A stretch of 64,000 bases of DNA from Streptomyces sp. H39-S7 (GTDB lineage: Bacteria > Actinomycetota > Actinomycetes > Streptomycetales > Streptomycetaceae), in NCBI RefSeq assembly GCF_027158205.1, contig NZ_JAPVLU010000044.1, positions 1 to 64,000 of the forward strand, read 5' to 3'. Under the pieces are notes generated by a model. It worked only from the letters and a program-made list of their open reading frames with translations, had not been told where the DNA came from and searched no databases. Positions 7,510 through 16,005 of this stretch are shown here, in pieces; positions within the stretch are counted from its first letter, which is position 1, and each line of letters opens with the position of its first letter. A program made the position numbers and the translations under genes.

Positions 7510-9375
7510 TTACACGGCCTTGCCGAAGTCGGATCGCGTCGGCGCGTGCTTGGCGACGGCACGGTCGGTGATGGCCTTCGATGCGCGAGCGGAGGCGGCC
7601 GACAGTTCGGCGGCGCCGGGCTCTCTGTACCAGGGGCGCAGGTCGAGCATGGCCACGCGCATGCCGGTGGCGAAGCACAGGGCGCTGCCCTTGGGCAGGG
7701 CGCGGATCGCGTCGGCGGGCAGGATCCGTTCCTGCCGCATCGACACGGAGGTCGATTTCCCGGATTCGGAGTGCGAGGTGGAGGTGGTCTCCACGTCGTG
7801 GTCGCCGATCAACCGGCTGAGCTTGTCGGCGAAGTCCGGGTCGTCGATGCCGGCCCCGATGACTTTCACGGTGGAGGCGGACCACATGGCGTCCATGCCG
7901 GCGTCTCCCCAGACTTTCTGGCCCTGGCGGTAGCTCTGGAGGATCGTGATGGGGATGATCCCGCGGCTGCCGAGGTGGGAGTACAGGTCCGGCAGGTCGC
8001 TGATCTTGCAGACGTTGGCGGCCTCGTCGAGGATCGCCAGCATCGGCGGGTCGAGACGTCCTCCGGCGCGCTCAGCCTGGGTGGTCGCGGCCCGCATCAC
8101 CGAGTCCGCGCACGCCGCGATCAACGCCGAGGCTCCGCCGCCGCCGTCCTTGCTGAGCAGGAACAGCGTGTCGGTGGAGGTGACGAAGTCGGCCGGCCGG
8201 AACTCGGCGACGTCCTTCTGTGGGGTTACCCACGCGGCGATCTCGGTGTTGAGCAGGGCTGCGGCGTACTGGCGGGCGGTCTCGTAGATGCCGTCGCGTG
8301 TTTCGGGGGGTCCTTCGACGGTGCCCTTGAGCTGGGCTGCGACGGCGGTGAAGTCGTGGTCGCGCAGGATGTCGAGCGGGGTGCGGTCGGCGGGGAACGC
8401 GAGCCACTGCATGATGTCGGTGATCGGCCGCTCGTCGAGGGCTGCCGCGAGGAGCAGTTGGCTCAGGATGTTGCTGCCGGCTTTGGACCAGAAGTCGCCC
8501 TGGGCGCTGGCATCGACGCTCGCGGCGAGGAAGTGGCCGGCCAGCCGGCCGGCGCCGTCGAGGGTCCTCGCGCTGGCCAGAGGGTTCCACCACATGTCAC
8601 GGGCCGCGTGGGCGATCTGCTGCGGGTCCATCGTCCACACCTGACCGACCTGGGTGCGGGCGTCGTAAGCGGCGGTGAACGCGTCCCTGGCGGCCTTGTT
8701 CGAGGTCAGAAGGACCGGGCCGGGGGCGTTGAGGATGGAGGGAATGGCAAGCGAGGTGGTCTTGCCGGACCGGGGGGCCATGATCGCGACAGCGACGTCC
8801 TCGAACCCCATCCGCACCTCGTGCCGGGTGCCTTGCAGGTTGCCGAGCAGGACCCCGGTGTCCTGGGCGCCGATGCGCTTGGCGTCCTTCAGACTCGGCC
8901 GCAGCGACCGGGCCTTATCGGTGATCGCTTTGGCCATGAGGGGCTCGATGTCCCTGGCCTTGGCCATACCGGTGATCTTCTTCCGGCCGCCGTTGCGGTT
9001 GTTGTGCCGGGCCCACAGGACACCGGCGACTGTTGCGAGGGCTAGGACGAGGAGACCCGGCACGATGCGAGTGCCAATCAGCAGGGACGTTTCTGCGGCC
9101 TGCGGCCAGAGCTGTTCGGGGTGGAGCAGGGCGGTGGTCGGCTGGTAGGGCGCCCAGGGGGTGCCGGTGAGGTGGGCGGTGATGTTGCCGGACAGCCAAG
9201 CGAGGTTCGAAAGGGGAACGACGACGGCGAAGACTCCCAGCAGGAGTCGGAAGGCGATGTCGTACCCGTCGGTGGAGTTGTTCGAGGAAGGGGGCAAGGA
9301 GGTACGCAACTTCCGGGCGGGGACGGAGGGGTCAGCGGCTGCGGCCGTTGCGGGCTGGCGGCTGTGGCGGGGCAC
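7510..9375 (-). CDS. VirD4/TraG-type coupling ATPase
   Basis: Type IV coupling proteins deliver the DNA-relaxase complex to the secretion channel at the inner membrane. Two membrane segments (around FRLLLGVFAVVVPLSNLAWL and GTRIVPGLLVLALATVAGVL) precede the motor. Walker A is APRSGKTTS and Walker B is MLAILDEAANV, with the usual arginine-rich SRGIIPITILQSYRQG segment further on, all in family order. A GTG at 9375 is chosen because longer starts would overlap the upstream gene by over 100 bp. Most of the secretion genes it would work with lie at 46.6-54.4 kb, separated by accessory genes and the transposon insertions. The family assignment is firm; transfer activity is inferred. Confidence 0.88.
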   Translation of the reverse strand: MPRHSRQPATAAAADPSVPARKLRTSLPPSSNNSTDGYDIAFRLLLGVFAVVVPLSNLAWLSGNITAHLTGTPWAPYQPTTALLHPEQLWPQAAETSLLIGTRIVPGLLVLALATVAGVLWARHNNRNGGRKKITGMAKARDIEPLMAKAITDKARSLRPSLKDAKRIGAQDTGVLLGNLQGTRHEVRMGFEDVAVAIMAPRSGKTTSLAIPSILNAPGPVLLTSNKAARDAFTAAYDARTQVGQVWTMDPQQIAHAARDMWWNPLASARTLDGAGRLAGHFLAASVDASAQGDFWSKAGSNILSQLLLAAALDERPITDIMQWLAFPADRTPLDILRDHDFTAVAAQLKGTVEGPPETRDGIYETARQYAAALLNTEIAAWVTPQKDVAEFRPADFVTSTDTLFLLSKDGGGGASALIAACADSVMRAATTQAERAGGRLDPPMLAILDEAANVCKISDLPDLYSHLGSRGIIPITILQSYRQGQKVWGDAGMDAMWSASTVKVIGAGIDDPDFADKLSRLIGDHDVETTSTSHSESGKSTSVSMRQERILPADAIRALPKGSALCFATGMRVAMLDLRPWYREPGAAELSAASARASKAITDRAVAKHAPTRSDFGKAV

Positions 9376-9983
9376 TGGGACTCGTCGGGGTGGTGCGGCG
9401 CGAGGCGAGGGTGCGCACGCGTTCTTCCAGGGCGAAGGCAACGCGCTGGACGGGCATCTCCTGCGTAGTCCCGATCACCAGGGAAGTGCCGCAACCCGCA
9501 CCTTGGTGAGCGGAACTCGGACGTGGCAGGGGGTGGGGTCGGCCAGCGCTGGGGTGAATGCGGCGATCAGGTGGCGAGGTGTGGGCGCCGAAACGGGTCT
9601 CCCACGGCGGTCCCTGCGGTAGAGCGGTGGTGACGAACCAGCAGTCGGTGGTGCTGTTGACGAAGTGCTCCACGCGGGCCAGACCATCAGGCGAGGTCAT
9701 CGCCCTGTCACCGCCGACGTGCCGCCAGTCGGCAGCTACCAGGGACCTGTGCGGATCGGCCTCGGCGGACGTACAAGCTTGCGGGTCGGTGAGGGCGTCG
9801 GTGAAGGCGGCGATGATCTCCACCGGGGTGCGGGAGCCAAAACTCGCGTACCAGGCCGCCGGTCCGGTTCCGGGGCGTGGTGCAGCGTCCACCACTGTCC
9901 GTCGGGATCGGGCTCCAGACGCAGGAGGGCCTTGCGGTCGGGGCTGGTGAGGATGACGCGCGGCATCAGGAGGTCGTGGCCGT

Positions 9984-10385
9984 AGCTGTTTGACATGGAC
10001 GGGTCTGGCCGACTCTCCGTATGCTGGTGATCGCTTACGAGGGGGGCAAGGTGAACGGCAATCCGCTGTACCACTGGATAGCGTTGGCCGTGTATACGGG
10101 CCTCTTGCTGCCCGTCGCGGTGGCGATACTGGCAGGCTGGACGCCGCCGTGGCTGCGGAAGCGACAGGCTGGGCTGCGATTTCATGCCTACGGCCTCCTG
10201 TGCGTCTACGCCGTCATGCTCGTCAACGGCATCCCCCGGATCGCAGGCGCCTCTTCCGGCACAGTTCTGGCCTGCATGGGCGTCGGTATCGGCTTGTTCG
10301 CCGCCGCCGCAGTCCTGTTCCTGCTCTCCGAACGCAAGGATTCAGGCGCCCAGAGAACGGGCGCAGTCGAACCTCGGGAAAGCTG
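9984..10385. mobile_element. About 392-bp insertion in a DUF317 gene, flanked by AGCTG
   Basis: Copies of AGCTG at 9984-9988 and 10381-10385 bracket DNA unrelated to the DUF317 gene around it. The segment carries one rightward gene, opposite to every neighbour, whose stop codon TGA is completed inside the right AGCTG copy. I see no terminal inverted repeats and no transposase, so the mechanism is unknown. A repair-associated or helper-driven insertion are both possible. The five-base repeats could be chance. Confidence 0.5.
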
Positions 10386-10386
10386 A
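10051..10386 (+). CDS. Small three-helix membrane protein
   Basis: A 111-residue protein with three hydrophobic stretches: YHWIALAVYTGLLLPVAVAI, FHAYGLLCVYAVMLVNGI and ASSGTVLACMGVGIGLFAAA with AVLFLLSE following. The GTG at 10051 is preceded by AGGGGGG at a good distance; an in-frame ATG at 10021 is an alternative. It is the only rightward gene between 1 and 23.7 kb and lies inside the insertion that breaks a DUF317 gene. The family is not recognised and no function is proposed. Confidence 0.55.
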   Translation: MNGNPLYHWIALAVYTGLLLPVAVAILAGWTPPWLRKRQAGLRFHAYGLLCVYAVMLVNGIPRIAGASSGTVLACMGVGIGLFAAAAVLFLLSERKDSGAQRTGAVEPRES

Positions 10387-10510
10387 GAGACACCGCTCCA
10401 GCCGCAGGCGCGGTGAAGGGGGACGGTGACCCAGGCGGCGTCACCGCCGCCGGCCAGGTGGCGCGGCGCGATGAACGAGACCTCGACGGTGTCGGGCACC
10501 AGGGACACCG

Positions 10511-11029
10511 TTACCTCCGCACTCGGGCGGGCCGGCCGGGCGTGGGGGCCTTGGCCGGCGGTGGGGCCAGAGGGGAGGGGGTGTGCTGAGCGGCGGCGTG
10601 GATCTCGACGAGGACGTGACCGTGGGTGGCCCAGTCGTCGAGGTAGCTCCACGACTCGGCGTGGTACTCAGCGAGGGCTTCGTCAAACGGCGGGGTGCCG
10701 GGCGGGGCGTCGGCGAGGAGGCTGTCACGGGTGTGCACCCACTGCTCGTGCAGCGCGTCGAGCAGGTCGACCGCCGCGCGAAGGTGGCCCAGTTGGTAGG
10801 CCCAGCGGTGTTGCACCGCGCTGGTCGGCATGGTTCTGAGCTGCGCCTCGGCTGTGGCCAGCAGGTGGCGGGCGCCGGCGCGGACGGTCTCGAACGCCTC
10901 GGCGGTGTCGGCGTCGCGCTGGCGCTGGCGGGTGCCGTAGGCGTGGTCGTCGTGGGGCCAGCCGTCGAGGTCGGTGTGCTCGTCGGAGTAGGCGTCCCAG
11001 GCGTCGTAGATGTTCTTGCTGTCGCTCAA
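10511..11029 (-). CDS. Hypothetical protein, start uncertain
   Basis: A protein of at least 172 residues beginning SDSKNIYDAWDAYSDEHTD, with a helical middle (LRAAVDLLDALHEQWVHTRD) and a Pro-rich end. The TTG at 11029 is the only canonical start in frame, but coding-like sequence (ISPDTTADRDLLQHLDDYL) continues upstream toward the preceding stop without an ATG, GTG or TTG. The start may therefore be a rare codon or lost. Its TAA lies inside the ribosome-binding site of the following DUF317 gene (GGAGGTAA). Function is unknown. Confidence 0.55.
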   Translation of the reverse strand: MSDSKNIYDAWDAYSDEHTDLDGWPHDDHAYGTRQRQRDADTAEAFETVRAGARHLLATAEAQLRTMPTSAVQHRWAYQLGHLRAAVDLLDALHEQWVHTRDSLLADAPPGTPPFDEALAEYHAESWSYLDDWATHGHVLVEIHAAAQHTPSPLAPPPAKAPTPGRPARVRR

Positions 11030-11102
11030 GTAGTCGTCGAGATGCTGGAGGAGATCGCGGTCAGCGGTGGTGTCGGGGGAGATGGGGAGGGTCCTGTCGG
11101 GG

Positions 11103-11930
11103 TCAGCGGCGAGCGGCCGGACGAGGGGTCGCCGGCGTCGCCGGGGCTGTCGCGGGTGTCGGCTGCTTCTGGCGGCGGGCGGCGCGGGCTTGCGCGCGGA
11201 TCGTCTTGATACGGGTGGTGTGCGCGTCGACCACCTGCTGCGGGGTCAGCGGGCTGGGCTGTTGCACGACGGTGTAGTGGGCGGTGCGTTCGAACATGGC
11301 GCGCTGCAGCGGGGCGGGGTCAGCGAGCGCGGTGACGAAGGCGGTCACGACGTGCTCGGGTGTGCGGCTGTCGAACCAGGCGTGCCAGATGCGGGGGCCC
11401 AGGAAACCGTCTTGTCCCGGCTCACCCGCCTCCACATGCCAGGACGCCATTGCGGGGTCGTGGGGATCGGCCCGCTGCTCGACGCGGCACATCGCGTCCG
11501 GTGAGGCAGCCGCGTTTCCTGCGTCGATGAGCCAGCCCGCGGCCTGCAGCGCCGACAGGGGTGCCGCCGGTTGAGTGCGCGACGGGGCGATCAGCGCATC
11601 GGTGAGGCCGGCCAGGACCTCAGCGGGGAGGAGTTCGCCGAACTCGGCGTACCAGCCGTGCTCGGCGTCGGTGGGCTCGGCCCGCAGCCGCCACCACGCG
11701 GAGGTGGCGGACTGCGGGTCGAACTGCAGGCGGTAGCGGCGATCGGGGCTGCGCAGGATGATCTCAGCGCTCAGCGGGTCGGAAGTGGGGGACCAACCGG
11801 CGGCGGCCAGGCCGTGGGTGACGTGCCGAGCATCCCCGGGGCCGGCGAGATGACGCGGGCTGGTATCGAAGGGCACCCGCCAGGCGTGTATCTCGGCGAA
11901 AGCGGCGAGCTGCCGTTCACTTACCGGCAC
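11103..11930 (-). CDS. DUF317 protein
   Basis: A 275-residue protein with two DUF317 repeats. Motifs in order are DTSPRHLAGPGDARHVTHGL, AEIILRSPDRRYRLQF, WWRLRAEPTD with WYAEFGELLPAEVLAGLTDA, then a second unit with SPDAMCRVEQRAD and WHAWFDSRTPEHVVTAFVTA. A basic Arg/Gln-rich C-terminus follows and could bind nucleic acid. The GTG at 11930 is preceded by GGAGG at seven bases and lies inside the end of the previous gene, so the two are coupled. Function is unknown for the whole family. Confidence 0.85.
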   Translation of the reverse strand: MPVSERQLAAFAEIHAWRVPFDTSPRHLAGPGDARHVTHGLAAAGWSPTSDPLSAEIILRSPDRRYRLQFDPQSATSAWWRLRAEPTDAEHGWYAEFGELLPAEVLAGLTDALIAPSRTQPAAPLSALQAAGWLIDAGNAAASPDAMCRVEQRADPHDPAMASWHVEAGEPGQDGFLGPRIWHAWFDSRTPEHVVTAFVTALADPAPLQRAMFERTAHYTVVQQPSPLTPQQVVDAHTTRIKTIRAQARAARRQKQPTPATAPATPATPRPAARR

Positions 11931-12277
11931 TCGCCGTCCTCCGGCCTGGTCTGCGGGGCGCTGTCGATCAGGGCGCGCACGTGGTCCAGCGAGTAGTGCA
12001 GGGTGTGCTGATCGGACTGCTCCCACGCGGCAGCCCGCAGCTCGTCGACCAGGACGCTGACCTCCCTGCTGCGCGGGGCGTCCGGGTGCTCCAGCAGGGA
12101 ACGGGCGAAGGCGCGCAGGATGTCGCCGAACTGCACGGGGATGCCGGTGTACTCATCGAGCAGCGGAGCGACGAGGGCGAACGCCTCCTGCGGGTCGGGC
12201 TTGTCGCGCAGGTATGCCGTCAGGCGGGACAGCGTCTGCGTCACGGTACGGACGGATTCCAGGGTGGGTGCGAGCAT
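11921..12277 (-). CDS. Hypothetical helical protein, 118 aa
   Basis: An all-helical small protein (VRTVTQTLSRLTAYLRDKPD, FGDILRAFARSLLEHPDAPR, HTLHYSLDHVRALIDSAPQ). The ATG is preceded by GAGGAG. A similar short helical partner precedes the next DUF317 gene (13102-13485), so small helical gene plus DUF317 gene looks like a repeated module in this array. I do not recognise the family. Confidence 0.65.
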   Translation of the reverse strand: MLAPTLESVRTVTQTLSRLTAYLRDKPDPQEAFALVAPLLDEYTGIPVQFGDILRAFARSLLEHPDAPRSREVSVLVDELRAAAWEQSDQHTLHYSLDHVRALIDSAPQTRPEDGECR

Positions 12278-12301
12278 CGGGCTCCTCGGGGGCGTCGGGG
12301 T

Positions 12302-13105
12302 TCAGCGGCGGGTGCGGGCGCCGCCGGCGTGAGCGTGGGGTCGCGCCGCGGTGCGGGGACGGCTACCACGGGGGGTGCTGCTGCGGGCCCAGGCGGCGCG
12401 CGCGGCGGTGATGCGTGCCTGCTGCCAAGCCCGGAGCTGGGAAGGCAGTACGGAAACCGATGTGGTGCGGACCTGCGCGCTGTGCGGGACGCGGCCCAGT
12501 GGCCGCATCACGGGCTCGGGACTGGAAAGCGCGGTGGAGAAGGCTTGGACCAGGTGCATCGGGGTGCTGGCGGTGAACTGAGCGCTCCAGCCGTTGCCCT
12601 GCTGGTCCTTCGCACCCGACGACCACATCGCGGTGCCGCCGGCGGCCTGGTGGTACTGCATCCAGGCACTGCCATCGGGGCTGGTCACGGTGGGATGTCC
12701 GGCGTGGGGATCATGGCGCCAGCGCTGTTCCCGCAGCGGCGCCCACACGTTGGGGGCGTGCGCGGAGCGGGGCTGGGTGAGGGCGTCGGTCAGACCGGCG
12801 ACGATCTCCACCGGCGTCTGCCGGCCAAGGACCGCCCACCATTCGTCCTGATGGCCGTTCGCCTTGCCGTGGATGGTCCATCCGCCCGGCAGGACGTAGG
12901 GGTCGTAGCCGACGCGCACGGTGCGGTCCGGGCTCTCCATGACCAATGGGCCACCCCGCTTGGACCGGTCCTGCCATCCCGAAGCGCGCAGGAATTCCGA
13001 GACGTGCCGCAGATCGCCACCGCCCGCAAGGCCGCGCGGTGCGACGAGGTAGTGCTGCTCTGGCTGCTCGACCGCCCCCCAGTTTCGCCGCTGCTGTTTG
13101 CTCAT
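12302..13105 (-). CDS. DUF317 protein
   Basis: A 267-residue DUF317 protein with LVAPRGLAGGGDLRHVSEFL, VMESPDRTVRVGYDP, DEWWAVLGRQTPVEIVAGL, then TVTSPDGSAWMQYH and GWSAQFTASTPMHLVQAFS. The C-terminal 60 residues are very basic (RPRTAARPHAHAGGARTRR). The ATG overlaps the preceding stop (ATGA). It belongs to the same family as the genes at 4509 and 11103 and the broken one at 9332. A role is not known. Confidence 0.85.
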   Translation of the reverse strand: MSKQQRRNWGAVEQPEQHYLVAPRGLAGGGDLRHVSEFLRASGWQDRSKRGGPLVMESPDRTVRVGYDPYVLPGGWTIHGKANGHQDEWWAVLGRQTPVEIVAGLTDALTQPRSAHAPNVWAPLREQRWRHDPHAGHPTVTSPDGSAWMQYHQAAGGTAMWSSGAKDQQGNGWSAQFTASTPMHLVQAFSTALSSPEPVMRPLGRVPHSAQVRTTSVSVLPSQLRAWQQARITAARAAWARSSTPRGSRPRTAARPHAHAGGARTRR

Positions 13106-13485
13106 CGGTGCCGCCGGACCACGAGCGATGCAGGGGCGGGCGGCCTGCCCGCGCTGGTGGCGGGCTGTGCGGAGGCGCGCTGGAGCGTCTCCCGATACTC
13201 CTCCAGGTCCGCGCTGGTGTGGGCGAGGTCGTTCGCGGCTCGGCCTAGGGCGAGCCACACCTCGGCTGGCAGGGCGCCGCGCTCGGTCTGGTCCTTGGCG
13301 AATCTGCTCGCTGTGTCAACCAGGTGGGCGACGCCGCCGATCAGTCCGTGGTCGGGGTCGCACATCCGCGCGATGACCTGGGCGGCCTCGGGCGCCGGCA
13401 GCTGGGTGAGGTGCTCGGTGAGCTGGTCGAGCTGGCGGCTGATCTCGTCAGTGAGCCGCACCGCGTACGGGGTGGGCTGAGACAT
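13102..13485 (-). CDS. Hypothetical helical protein, 127 aa
   Basis: A helical protein (AVRLTDEISRQLDQLTEHLT, EVWLALGRAANDLAHTSADL) with a Pro/Arg-rich tail. The start ATG follows a GGAG and lies about 185 bp below the next upstream gene, so a local promoter is possible. It is coupled to the DUF317 gene downstream. Function is not recognised. Its layout resembles the 118-residue protein at 11921. Confidence 0.6.
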   Translation of the reverse strand: MSQPTPYAVRLTDEISRQLDQLTEHLTQLPAPEAAQVIARMCDPDHGLIGGVAHLVDTASRFAKDQTERGALPAEVWLALGRAANDLAHTSADLEEYRETLQRASAQPATSAGRPPAPASLVVRRHR

Positions 13486-13671
13486 GCTCCTCCAGAAGGG
13501 GGTTGGTCAGTCGCGTGGGCGGTTCGCGACCTGTGGAATTTGGCGGGAACCGCCGTTGGGCGTGCGCCGGTCAGCGGGCGGGCCCGGTCCGGGCCGATGA
13601 GGACGTATGTGTGCAGGGGTATGGGCGGATCAGTCCGGTCGCGGCGGGGCTCGCGAATCCGCCGCTCTGCT

Positions 13672-14421
13672 TCAGCGAGTCCGGCGGGCCGGGGCCCGGG
13701 TCGCGGCAGGGGCCGGCGGCAGGGTGACGGTCGGCGCGGTTCTGGTGGCGGTGTGCTGGAGCGCGGTGCTGATGCCGAGGGCGTCGAGCTGGCGACCGAT
13801 GGCCAGTACGGCGTGTGCCTGCACGGTGGTGTCGTCCCCACCGAGTCGGAAGATGCCGCTCTGCGGGTCCTGGACGAAGCCCTGCTCGCTAAGGACTGCG
13901 CCGGCCACTTCGCCGACCGGTGCGGCGGCGAGGCTGCCGTCCGGCTGCCAGGTCAGGACGACCCGCTCGGGCTGGGACGGCTGGACGCCGCCGATGGCGT
14001 TGTGGCGGACCTGGGCGAGGGCGCTGTCGTAGCGGGCGAGGAGGTCGCCCGCGACGGTCTCGGCACCTTGGAAGGGGTCGTCGACCAGCGCGATGCCGTT
14101 GGGCTCGGGAACGGCGCGGTATGCCTCGTCGGGAAGGTTCTGAGGGGCGAGGGCGGCGACGAGGAACCCGTCGCGATCGTCGTACCGATCCAGGACGAGG
14201 AACTGGGCGCCGTCCGGGCGGCTGAGGACGGCCGCATGCCGCAGCGCAGTCTCGGCGAGGGTGTCGGCGACGAGGTCCAAGTCCCAGACCCGGTCCGTCA
14301 GATCGATGAGGTCGTCCTTGTTCTCGGACGGAAGGTAGGTGCTGGTCCAGGCGCCGGACAGTTCCCCGGCGAGGACGTCGGCGTAGGAGGCGAGGCGCTC
14401 GGAGTTTTCGTGATCGGGCAT
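13672..14421 (-). CDS. Conserved hypothetical protein, paralogue of the 42508 gene
   Basis: A 249-residue protein beginning YADVLAGELSGAWTSTYLPS. It shares with the gene at 42508 the pattern LAGxLxGxWTSxY, then a DRYDDRDGFLVAAL-type strand, then a PNGIALVDDPFQGA-type motif followed by VAGDLLARYDSALA. These shared motifs mark a family repeated at both ends of the array, which argues for duplication or element fusion. The ATG is preceded by AAGGA. Function is unknown; no catalytic residues stand out. Confidence 0.65.
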   Translation of the reverse strand: MPDHENSERLASYADVLAGELSGAWTSTYLPSENKDDLIDLTDRVWDLDLVADTLAETALRHAAVLSRPDGAQFLVLDRYDDRDGFLVAALAPQNLPDEAYRAVPEPNGIALVDDPFQGAETVAGDLLARYDSALAQVRHNAIGGVQPSQPERVVLTWQPDGSLAAAPVGEVAGAVLSEQGFVQDPQSGIFRLGGDDTTVQAHAVLAIGRQLDALGISTALQHTATRTAPTVTLPPAPAATRAPARRTR

Positions 14422-14444
14422 GGGGTCCTTGGCTGTAGTGGAGG

Positions 14445-15020
14445 TCAACGGCGCAGCCCGGTGGCCACCGGGGGTGGCGGGGCGGGAACGGTGCGCGGTG
14501 GGGGCGGGCAGGCGCAGACGGCGGACCGCTCGCGCTCGGTGGCCGGCACCTGTTGGGTGCAGGCGCTGCGGCCGGGGTGCGGGGCGTGCCGGTCGGCGAG
14601 GGCGTTGCGGGTGTGGTGGAGGTCGGCGCTGATGACGGGCAGGCGCTCGTCGGCGAGGTAGCGAAGCCGCTCGGCGATGTGCGGGTCGGCGGCCTGGCCG
14701 AGGCCGTCGTGGAACTCCGCGGTGGCGGTCAGGACCTCGGCCAGGGCGGCGAGAATGCCGTCGTGCGCGGCGGTCAGCTCGGTGAGAGCGTCGGCGGCCT
14801 CACCGGTGGTGGTGGCCTGGCGGATCCGCTCGGCGAGCTGGGCCACGGAGGCGCCGAGTGTCGGGTAAGTGGCCGGCCGTGCCTCGGTGTCGAAATCCGC
14901 ATCGCAGTCGACGTGGTAGCTGGCGGCTCGCAGCCTTGCCACAGCGCCGATGGCGAGGCGAGATTCCTCGTCCTGATCGAGACCGGTGGGGGTGCGGTGG
15001 TAGGTCTCGTGGACGCGCAC
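14445..15020 (-). CDS. Hypothetical helical protein, 191 aa
   Basis: A protein with a long helical core (ASVAQLAERIRQATTTGEAA, HDGILAALAEVLTATAEFHD, AERLRYLADERLPVISADLH) and a Pro-rich basic tail. The start has the sequence MRVHETYHRTPTGLDQDEE. The gene at 41925 has a comparable core (QLRSLAERIHQAAQDMPF, and a repeat around HAGLLQHAAPLAGLPELA), so the two may be distant paralogues. The family is not recognised. Confidence 0.6.
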   Translation of the reverse strand: MRVHETYHRTPTGLDQDEESRLAIGAVARLRAASYHVDCDADFDTEARPATYPTLGASVAQLAERIRQATTTGEAADALTELTAAHDGILAALAEVLTATAEFHDGLGQAADPHIAERLRYLADERLPVISADLHHTRNALADRHAPHPGRSACTQQVPATERERSAVCACPPPPRTVPAPPPPVATGLRR

Positions 15021-15153
15021 GACAGGGACGAAACCTGCCCGCTGCAGAACACTGTGGGCTCCTGCGTCTCCGCCGCGGGCGAGGACCTCATCGGAGTGCG
15101 GATCGCGGCGGATGTCGAGGAAGCGGTCGGCGAGAGGTGAAGGAACGTTTCTC

Positions 15154-16005
15154 CTATGGTGATCGGTGGGTGGCGGACCGGACGGCGGGTGGTGCGGGGG
15201 CCACGCTGGGGCGGACGACCGACAGGTGGACTGCCGTGGTGTCGAGGTCCTGCTGGATGGCGTGGAGCCGGCGGGCGATCAGCTCCAGACGGTGTGCCGT
15301 GTCCGGCCTGGTGGCTCCTGGCTGGCGGGCGATCCGGTGGGCGGTGTGCTCGATGAGTGAGCGGACCGTGGCCAGCGGACCGGCGTGCTCGTCGGCGAGC
15401 TGCGACAGGACGCTCGCGAGGTGGCCTGTGGCAGTGGGTACGGGCGGGATGGGGGCCTGCGGCTGGGGAGCGGTGGGTGCCGGGGTCAGGCGCAGGTCCC
15501 CTTCAATGCGGCGGGCTTCGACCGAAAGGCGCTGCAGGACGCCGGCGGGCTGGGTGTTCCATTCGCCGTCGAGGCGGATCAGGTTGGCGATCAGGTCGAG
15601 GTGCCCGAGTTGGGCTTGGACGGCGATCCACCGACAGCCGTGCTCGTCGCCGGGGACCTCGATGCCTGCGGCGCGGGCGAGCCGGTGGGCGACCTCCGCC
15701 CACTCCGCCGATGACAGGTCACGGTCATCGTGGTGGAGCCGGGCGTGCAGGTGGAGGATCGCGCGCCGGTCCTCCGTGGGACTGGCGGCGAACGGGTGCT
15801 CCAGAAGCGGGTCTTCGAGGTGATCGGCCCACTGGGCGGACGTCCAGACCTTCTGCTCGTCCTCCAGGGTGTAGGAGTCCAGGCCCGGCCAGTGGGCGAC
15901 CACCGTGTACTCGGTCAGTCCGTCATCCGGTGAGACCGGGCGGCCCAGTGCCGCGGTGAGCGGGTCGTGCGGGGTATGGGTGCGCTCGTGGACCTGGAAG
16001 ATCAC
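15154..16005 (-). CDS. Relaxase-like protein lacking the H-x-H metal motif
   Basis: The central region follows the plan of Streptomyces MobA-type relaxases: LHLHARLHHDDRDLSSAEWA, then GDEHGCRWIAVQAQLGHLDL, IANLIRLDGEW, and VEARRIEGDLRLTPAP. Functional relaxases have a D-H-I-H-type pair where this protein reads GHLDLIA, so the metal-binding histidines needed for nicking are not present. It may be an accessory or regulatory derivative. The GTG overlaps the preceding stop (GTGA). The C-terminal third is helical (HLASVLSQLADEHAGPLAT). Family similarity is from memory of the motif order, not a search. Confidence 0.55.
   Translation of the reverse strand: MIFQVHERTHTPHDPLTAALGRPVSPDDGLTEYTVVAHWPGLDSYTLEDEQKVWTSAQWADHLEDPLLEHPFAASPTEDRRAILHLHARLHHDDRDLSSAEWAEVAHRLARAAGIEVPGDEHGCRWIAVQAQLGHLDLIANLIRLDGEWNTQPAGVLQRLSVEARRIEGDLRLTPAPTAPQPQAPIPPVPTATGHLASVLSQLADEHAGPLATVRSLIEHTAHRIARQPGATRPDTAHRLELIARRLHAIQQDLDTTAVHLSVVRPSVAPAPPAVRSATHRSP

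Larger units (their letters stand above)
9332..10508 (-). pseudogene. DUF317 gene interrupted by an insertion and frameshifted
   Basis: The 5' part starts at a GTG (10508) preceded by GGAGG and encodes VEVSFIAPRHLAGGGDAAWV then HRACGWSGVSQ. DUF317 sequence resumes at 9983 with YGHDLLMPRVILTSPDRKAL and DGQWWTLHHAPEP. It then shifts frame into AAWYASFGSRTPVEIIAAF, shifts again around 9580 at the second WETRFGAHTP motif, and returns to the original frame near PVQRVAFALEERVRTL before stopping at 9332. The two halves are parted by about 392 bp flanked by AGCTG copies. The intact paralogues at 4509, 11103 and 12302 show the expected order of these motifs. The gene cannot make a normal protein as read. 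Confidence 0.8.

Noticed and set aside
7351..9045. Long rightward open frame across the VirD4-like gene, of Gly/Val/Arg composition
   Set aside because: It is the complementary-strand shadow of a gene with Walker and membrane motifs; the high GC of the third codon position keeps opposite frames open.
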